A DNA stretch of 18,072 nucleotides from Campylobacter sp. (GTDB taxonomy: Bacteria; Campylobacterota; Campylobacteria; Campylobacterales; Campylobacteraceae): assembly GCA_017940085.1 (NCBI GenBank), contig JAGAZK010000008.1, positions 1-18,072 on the forward strand, written 5' to 3'. Position numbers and translations under genes: made by a program. The notes beneath the pieces were generated by a model. It was not told where the DNA came from. It did no database searches and saw only the letters and a list, made by a program, of their open reading frames with translations. Shown here one piece after another: positions 14,148-18,072 of the stretch (its first letter is position 1; every line of letters begins with the position of its first letter).

Positions 14148-15167
14148 CTATTTTTTACTCCATTTAGTATCTTTATATACCTTTTCATCGTTATCTCTTG
14201 CTTTTTGATATTCATCATATCTTGCTTGTTTTTTTACTTTTTCATAAATACTTTCATCTAAATTTACATCGAAATTATTTTTGTAAATTTCACTAAAATC
14301 ACTTTTAATATTTTGAGATTTTTTAAACTCTTCATTGATTTCTTTAACGACATCTAATTTATGATTTTTAGCTTCATCGAGCATTTTTGAAAGTTGCATA
14401 TTTTTTGCTTTTAGTAAATGTAGCATTTCTTTTAAATCAGAAAGCTTTGTTTTTGGACTCATACACTCTTGTGCGAACGCAAAAGCGAAATCTTTATTGT
14501 CTATCGTATCTTTTTCATCAAAAGGGAAAACTATACTATCTTTATCTTGTATCCACTCAAACATATCATTTGGACTCACAACCAAATCTGATCCATTTGA
14601 AAAATCAAATCTATTTAGTCTTACATCAAGTTCATTAAATTCATCGGCATAATTAGAATCTAAATCTTGCAAGACATCTATAACTTCATCTTTTTCTTTG
14701 GAACTATCGCAAATTTCATCATAAAGCATATCTGTAATCTCATCTTGCTTATAATCTCCATAATATGTCTTAATGAAATCAATATAATTATGACTTTTAG
14801 AAAATAGATCTTGTGTTTGAATAGATAGAAAATCATTTACATAATCTTTGTATCCATTGTTTGCATTTAAAACTTCTCCATCAAAATTTTTACTATAAAA
14901 ATCGGCACATTGCTCTTCTGTTTCAAACCCATTTAAAACATTGGTTTTTTTCTCAATATAAACTTCATAAAGACTATTTAAAGCCTTGTTAAAATCGTTT
15001 TCATCATCAAAATTTAAATTCATTTGAGAACAAATATTTTTAAACATTTTTGAAATTTTTTGAATTTCGTTTTGCAAATGCGGAAAATCCATCTCAAATT
15101 TATCTTGATTTTTTACTAAGTCTTTTAAAAATAATATCTGAAAATCTTTTTCACTCATTTCGCTCAT
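14148..15167 (-). CDS. Unknown acidic cytosolic protein
   Basis: A 339-residue soluble protein, strongly acidic and mostly helical, with no membrane segment, signal peptide or known motif. Asp- and Glu-rich stretches fill the middle (about residues 120-230). A helical region follows (about 240-280, LSDLKEMLHLLKAKN). The end is basic and charged (KDTKWSKK). Its ATG overlaps the upstream stop (ATGA), and the AAAAGG in the last codons of the upstream gene serves as Shine-Dalgarno. No family is recognised. The location among conjugation genes suggests an element-specific role or a passenger. Confidence 0.78.
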   Translation of the reverse strand: MSEMSEKDFQILFLKDLVKNQDKFEMDFPHLQNEIQKISKMFKNICSQMNLNFDDENDFNKALNSLYEVYIEKKTNVLNGFETEEQCADFYSKNFDGEVLNANNGYKDYVNDFLSIQTQDLFSKSHNYIDFIKTYYGDYKQDEITDMLYDEICDSSKEKDEVIDVLQDLDSNYADEFNELDVRLNRFDFSNGSDLVVSPNDMFEWIQDKDSIVFPFDEKDTIDNKDFAFAFAQECMSPKTKLSDLKEMLHLLKAKNMQLSKMLDEAKNHKLDVVKEINEEFKKSQNIKSDFSEIYKNNFDVNLDESIYEKVKKQARYDEYQKARDNDEKVYKDTKWSKK

Positions 15168-15748
15168 CTTTTGTTCCTTTTAACTTCTAAATTTTCATTA
15201 TTAAAAATGTTTTCTTTTAGATCCAAAAATTGATTTTTAGCTAAGTCATAATCAACTCCATCATAAATTTTATTTGTGATAATGTTTTCTAAAATTTCAA
15301 AATCTTTACTTAATTTTTGAGCTATTTCATCATTGTTAATATCTAATTTTTTCATTTCTATTACTTTGGCTAAAAGTAAAAAATATGCACTATCGGCTCT
15401 AAATCTATTATTAAGCTCAGGAATACTATCAAAAGTTGATTTTTCAAGTTGCTCTTGATTTTCTGTTTGAATTTGTTCTAAATTTTCATTAGCATTTTTT
15501 TTAGTTTCATTTATCGTTTTTTCAAATTTGTCATAAAAATCATTTAAACTTACTTCAATCATATTAAAAGCTTGTTCGTCTGAAATGGTAAGTTGTTCTT
15601 GCGGATTTATTGTAAGTATTTTTTTGTATTCTACTATGAAATTTTCAAAAACTTCTTTTGAAATTTCTTTATCTGTATAAGAATCAACATATTTTTCATA
15701 CAATGGATTTAAAAACTCAACTATATCGCTTTCAAATTTACTTTTCAT
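15164..15748 (-). CDS. Unknown helical cytosolic protein with basic tail
   Basis: A 194-residue soluble protein, nearly all helical, with a coiled-coil-like segment at about residues 70-105 (FEKTINETKKNANENLEQ onward). No signal peptide or membrane segment is present. The end is VKRNKR, a basic tail on an acidic protein, like several other unknown genes here, although AAAAGG in these codons is also the ribosome-binding site of the next gene. Shine-Dalgarno AAAGGA. No family is recognised. Confidence 0.78.
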   Translation of the reverse strand: MKSKFESDIVEFLNPLYEKYVDSYTDKEISKEVFENFIVEYKKILTINPQEQLTISDEQAFNMIEVSLNDFYDKFEKTINETKKNANENLEQIQTENQEQLEKSTFDSIPELNNRFRADSAYFLLLAKVIEMKKLDINNDEIAQKLSKDFEILENIITNKIYDGVDYDLAKNQFLDLKENIFNNENLEVKRNKR

Positions 15749-15757
15749 ATTTTTCCT

Positions 15758-16396
15758 TTATGAACCAAGATTTAACATCTCAATATATGTTTTTTGCATT
15801 AATGATAAAACGCTATCGCTACTTGGCATAAACATCGCAACTCCTGCGATTTTAGCCCACAATAAATAAAGAAGTATTACTACTATTAAAGAAATTGCTA
15901 ACCAAGAAGCAAATCCTGTATAGTTATTTTGATAACTATCTTTTTTTGTTTGCAACAAAGCATAAGTAAAAGCCAATATAAGCAAAATAATCGGCATAAA
16001 CAAAATGCCTAAATCAAATATTAATTGAATAGCATAAAGCGTTAAATATGCACCCTCTTCTTCAACAGAACCACTAGCACCTGCAAGAGCAAAAATTTCG
16101 CTTTTTCCCCTAGTCCAAAAAATCTCAAAAATTTTACCTTCAATTGTATAATCACTAGATAATTGATTTAATTTATCTAATAATTTAATCATCAATACAA
16201 AAAATATACAAGAAAAAGTATGCACCAAATATGCAATACTAATTGATTTACCAATAGAAGCGGAATGTTGATTTTGATTAGCTTTTAAAATACCCTTTAA
16301 AATTGCAAACATAAAAGGCATAGTTGCAAATACAATAGAAGCCCCACCAAAAATATAAGCTGTTGCAATTAAATTTGCTCCACTTGCTCCGCCCAT
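15758..16396 (-). CDS. Polytopic membrane protein, candidate transfer-channel component
   Basis: A 212-residue protein with four clear hydrophobic segments at about residues 9-34, 50-72, 118-147 and 160-183. A soluble loop of about 45 residues lies between the second and third and contains a Gly/Ala/Ser-rich segment (ALAGASGS). The start overlaps the upstream stop (TAATG). It is the only polytopic inner-membrane protein of the right block and sits two genes from the peptidoglycan hydrolase. VirB6/TrbL-type channel proteins have more helices and are larger, so the comparison is one of position and hydrophobicity only. Confidence 0.78.
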   Translation of the reverse strand: MGGASGANLIATAYIFGGASIVFATMPFMFAILKGILKANQNQHSASIGKSISIAYLVHTFSCIFFVLMIKLLDKLNQLSSDYTIEGKIFEIFWTRGKSEIFALAGASGSVEEEGAYLTLYAIQLIFDLGILFMPIILLILAFTYALLQTKKDSYQNNYTGFASWLAISLIVVILLYLLWAKIAGVAMFMPSSDSVLSLMQKTYIEMLNLGS

Positions 16397-16953
16397 TATC
16401 TACGCCTTTTCACTCGTTGTGTATTTTCTTGCTCGTCTATATGTAATTCACTTAAAATAGCTTCATACGAAAAACCTTTCATATCAGCAAATTTCTTTAC
16501 AATATCAGTTTTGTCTTTCATATAGACATCTAACAAATCGTAATTATAAATTTGACTCAATCCATCATCAACAATTCTTTTTTTTGCTTCATCTAAATCA
16601 AAACCGCTATCTTCTATACAACACTTTACTGGTGTTTCTAATTCTCCAAAATCATTAAAAAAATTATATAAAGTAGTAAATTCTTCTTGAAACTCTGAAT
16701 ATAAATTTTCTATATTTTCACCACTAAAATGATAATCTACTTCATTGCCACAAGAATTTTTACATAAATTCCAAATTTGATCAAACCCACCACAATGTCT
16801 ATGATCTTCTTCTAAATTATCACTTCTAGCAAATTCATCTAAAATTTTTATAAAACATCGTGCTATCTCACGATTTTCATCTTCAATTAAACTAGAACCA
16901 AATTTTTCATCTAATTGTTCGTTTATAAGTTTTATTTTTTCATCAAAAGTCAT
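16396..16953 (-). CDS. Unknown Cys-rich cytosolic protein with basic tail
   Basis: A 185-residue acidic protein without signal or membrane segments. Six Cys and several His residues occur (for example DHRHCGGFD, NLCKNSCGNE and VKCCIED), which could bind a metal, although no standard zinc motif fits. It ends QRVKRRR, one of the strongest basic tails in this window. The start overlaps the last codon and stop of the hydrolase gene, with AAAAGGA as Shine-Dalgarno. The stop overlaps the start of the membrane protein gene. No family is recognised. Confidence 0.75.
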   Translation of the reverse strand: MTFDEKIKLINEQLDEKFGSSLIEDENREIARCFIKILDEFARSDNLEEDHRHCGGFDQIWNLCKNSCGNEVDYHFSGENIENLYSEFQEEFTTLYNFFNDFGELETPVKCCIEDSGFDLDEAKKRIVDDGLSQIYNYDLLDVYMKDKTDIVKKFADMKGFSYEAILSELHIDEQENTQRVKRRR

Positions 16954-17936
16954 TATTTTTCCTTTTCACTTGAAATTTTTTGATTGTTTAAAATAAGTTG
17001 ATTTCTCTTTTCTTGTAAAAATAATCTATTTTCTTGATTAACATAATTTTCTTTTTCTACTTCAATAGTGCGTTTTAAAGTAGTATTTTCGACTTCATAA
17101 ATTTTATTACCACTTTTTTGAGAATTTGCCATATTGCAAATTGCATTACTTGCAGGTGTTGATTGCGAACAAGCTTCTACGCTTGTATAATCAACTCTAC
17201 CTGTTAAATTTGGAAAATTTGGATTAATAATTCTACCGCCAACACTTTTACCGATATTTGTATCATCTTTATCAGCTTTATTGTCATTTTCATCTTCTAT
17301 TTGTTCGTCTGCGGTACAATTTCCATCTTGAATTTGTTGCTTTGTTTTTTCAAGTGCAGATTTTATAGTAGTATAATTTATTTTTGATTTTGAAGGATTT
17401 ACGCCATCTCCACCATAATAAGCACTAGAACCATCAGAAACAGCACCTTTATTGGTTTTGTATCCAGGTGGAACAGGCATACTAGCCCACTCTTGTGCTA
17501 CTTGTAAAGACGCTTTTTCTACATCATTGCTACTACCAAAAAGATAATTTCCTAATCCTTTGCGTTTTGTATAAACAAGATATTCTGTAAAAATTTTATC
17601 TTGCATAAATTTATCATAATTTGCACTCAAATTTAGACCTAATGTTTTTACTGCATCTCCCAAAGTTACACCAATGACTTGAAACCTACCTGTGGCGTGT
17701 AAAATATTAGTTCCTCTTTGTTGTCTGCTTCTGATTTCTGCTAGTGTCATTTGTGTAAGTTGCAAATTTAAGCTTCGATATGGGTGCAAAGCATTAGCAA
17801 TATTGTAGTTGTTATTACTTTCATATTTGCCAATAATTTGACCTAGCGGACTATCTGCTAAATTACATTGTTCTACATTTGGTTTATCTGCAAAAATTAA
17901 AGTAGTAATTAAACATAAAAAAACGCATTTTTTCAT
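16953..17936 (-). CDS. Exported peptidoglycan hydrolase (lysozyme/transglycosylase-like) with coiled-coil tail
   Basis: A 327-residue protein with a signal peptide (residues 1-16, ends LIFA). Residues about 28-180 resemble lysozyme-like muramidases of phages and secretion systems: GKYES (E39 the probable catalytic acid), the loop HATGRFQVIG (80-89), and the helix pair VEKASLQVAQEWASMPVPPG that closes the fold. A linker rich in Asp/Asn (about 205-235) follows. The last 55 residues form a charged coiled coil (KRTIEVEKENYVNQENRL) similar in character to the small exported proteins of the operon. Such enzymes open the cell wall for type IV secretion assembly (VirB1-like role). The coiled-coil extension is unusual and may tether it to the pilus or channel. 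Fold assignment is by pattern, moderately sure. Confidence 0.75.
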   Translation of the reverse strand: MKKCVFLCLITTLIFADKPNVEQCNLADSPLGQIIGKYESNNNYNIANALHPYRSLNLQLTQMTLAEIRSRQQRGTNILHATGRFQVIGVTLGDAVKTLGLNLSANYDKFMQDKIFTEYLVYTKRKGLGNYLFGSSNDVEKASLQVAQEWASMPVPPGYKTNKGAVSDGSSAYYGGDGVNPSKSKINYTTIKSALEKTKQQIQDGNCTADEQIEDENDNKADKDDTNIGKSVGGRIINPNFPNLTGRVDYTSVEACSQSTPASNAICNMANSQKSGNKIYEVENTTLKRTIEVEKENYVNQENRLFLQEKRNQLILNNQKISSEKEK

Positions 17937-17938
17937 CT

Positions 17939-18072
17939 TTATTCACCACTTCTATACCCAATCTCTTTTAATTTCTCAATACATTTTGTAGCATTGTGAT
18001 CTTTGGCAATTTGTAAAACATTGAAATTTCCTACTGATTCCTCGATTGAATTTAGATTTTGAACTTGATTAA
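17939..18072 (-). CDS. C-terminal end of an ankyrin-repeat-like protein, start beyond the window
   Basis: The last 43 codons of a gene entering from the right edge, ending at TAA 17941-17939, two bases before the hydrolase ATG. The visible end (NVLQIAKDHNATKCIEKLKE then IGYRSGE) fits the second half of an ankyrin repeat, in which LxxAkxxxnxxxIxxLkxxG is typical. The spacing suggests the same transcript as the hydrolase gene. Only one partial repeat can be seen, so the family call is tentative. Confidence 0.6.
   Translation of the reverse strand, partial: NQVQNLNSIEESVGNFNVLQIAKDHNATKCIEKLKEIGYRSGE

Noticed and set aside
1..18072. CRISPR array, tRNA, rRNA or insertion sequence
   Set aside because: No regularly spaced direct repeats, cloverleaf-like sequence, rRNA words, transposase motifs or terminal inverted repeats with target duplications were seen.

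Overview
This window looks like part of an integrative conjugative element (or a large conjugative plasmid) from a Campylobacter-like member of the Campylobacterota. The support is very low GC, Lys/Asn/Phe-rich proteins, frequent AAATTTG-type words, and a gene set typical of conjugation and maintenance: a VirD4/TraG-type coupling ATPase, a TopB/TraE-type topoisomerase III, a ParA with a ribbon-helix-helix partner, a peptidoglycan hydrolase, a zeta-toxin-like kinase and several exported small proteins. No relaxase, integrase, VirB4 or VirB11 is recognisable, so only part of the element is present. The species assignment is an inference.

Every credible gene is on the minus strand, so transcription runs from right to left. 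Genes are packed tightly, often with ATGA or TAATG stop/start overlaps.

Right block (18072 to 4661), in transcription order: the tail of an ankyrin-like protein cut by the window edge; an exported lysozyme-like protein with a coiled-coil tail; an unknown cytosolic protein ending in KRRR; a four-helix membrane protein; two unknown coiled-coil or acidic proteins; two small exported coiled-coil proteins; a P-loop kinase fused to a second module; topoisomerase III; two small proteins; an unknown protein that shares the second module of the kinase fusion; a membrane-anchored protein; another small exported coiled-coil protein; and the coupling ATPase. This block reads as one conjugation operon carrying unknown, possibly secreted, passengers.

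Left block (4537 to 1): ParA and its RHH partner behind a leader with repeated TTACTTAT elements; a compact intergenic site with a perfect 13-bp inverted repeat, a GC-rich hairpin and a plus-strand extended -10 promoter; a 35-residue membrane peptide; a four-helix membrane protein; a 79-residue protein; the zeta-like kinase; an unknown basic protein with a degenerate HUH/HUQ-like motif; and a partial gene that runs off the left edge and contains a second, well-initiated 100-codon gene in another frame.

The most unusual observations are: (1) the overprinted gene pair at 468-888; (2) Lys/Arg-rich C-terminal tails on otherwise unrelated cytosolic proteins, some also carrying a duplicated domain, which could mark type IV secretion substrates but is confounded by overlapping Shine-Dalgarno sequences; (3) an internal start in the kinase fusion that would release its second module alone; (4) a nearly identical 49-bp signal-peptide segment on two otherwise different exported proteins; and (5) the structured intergenic site at 3327-3396.
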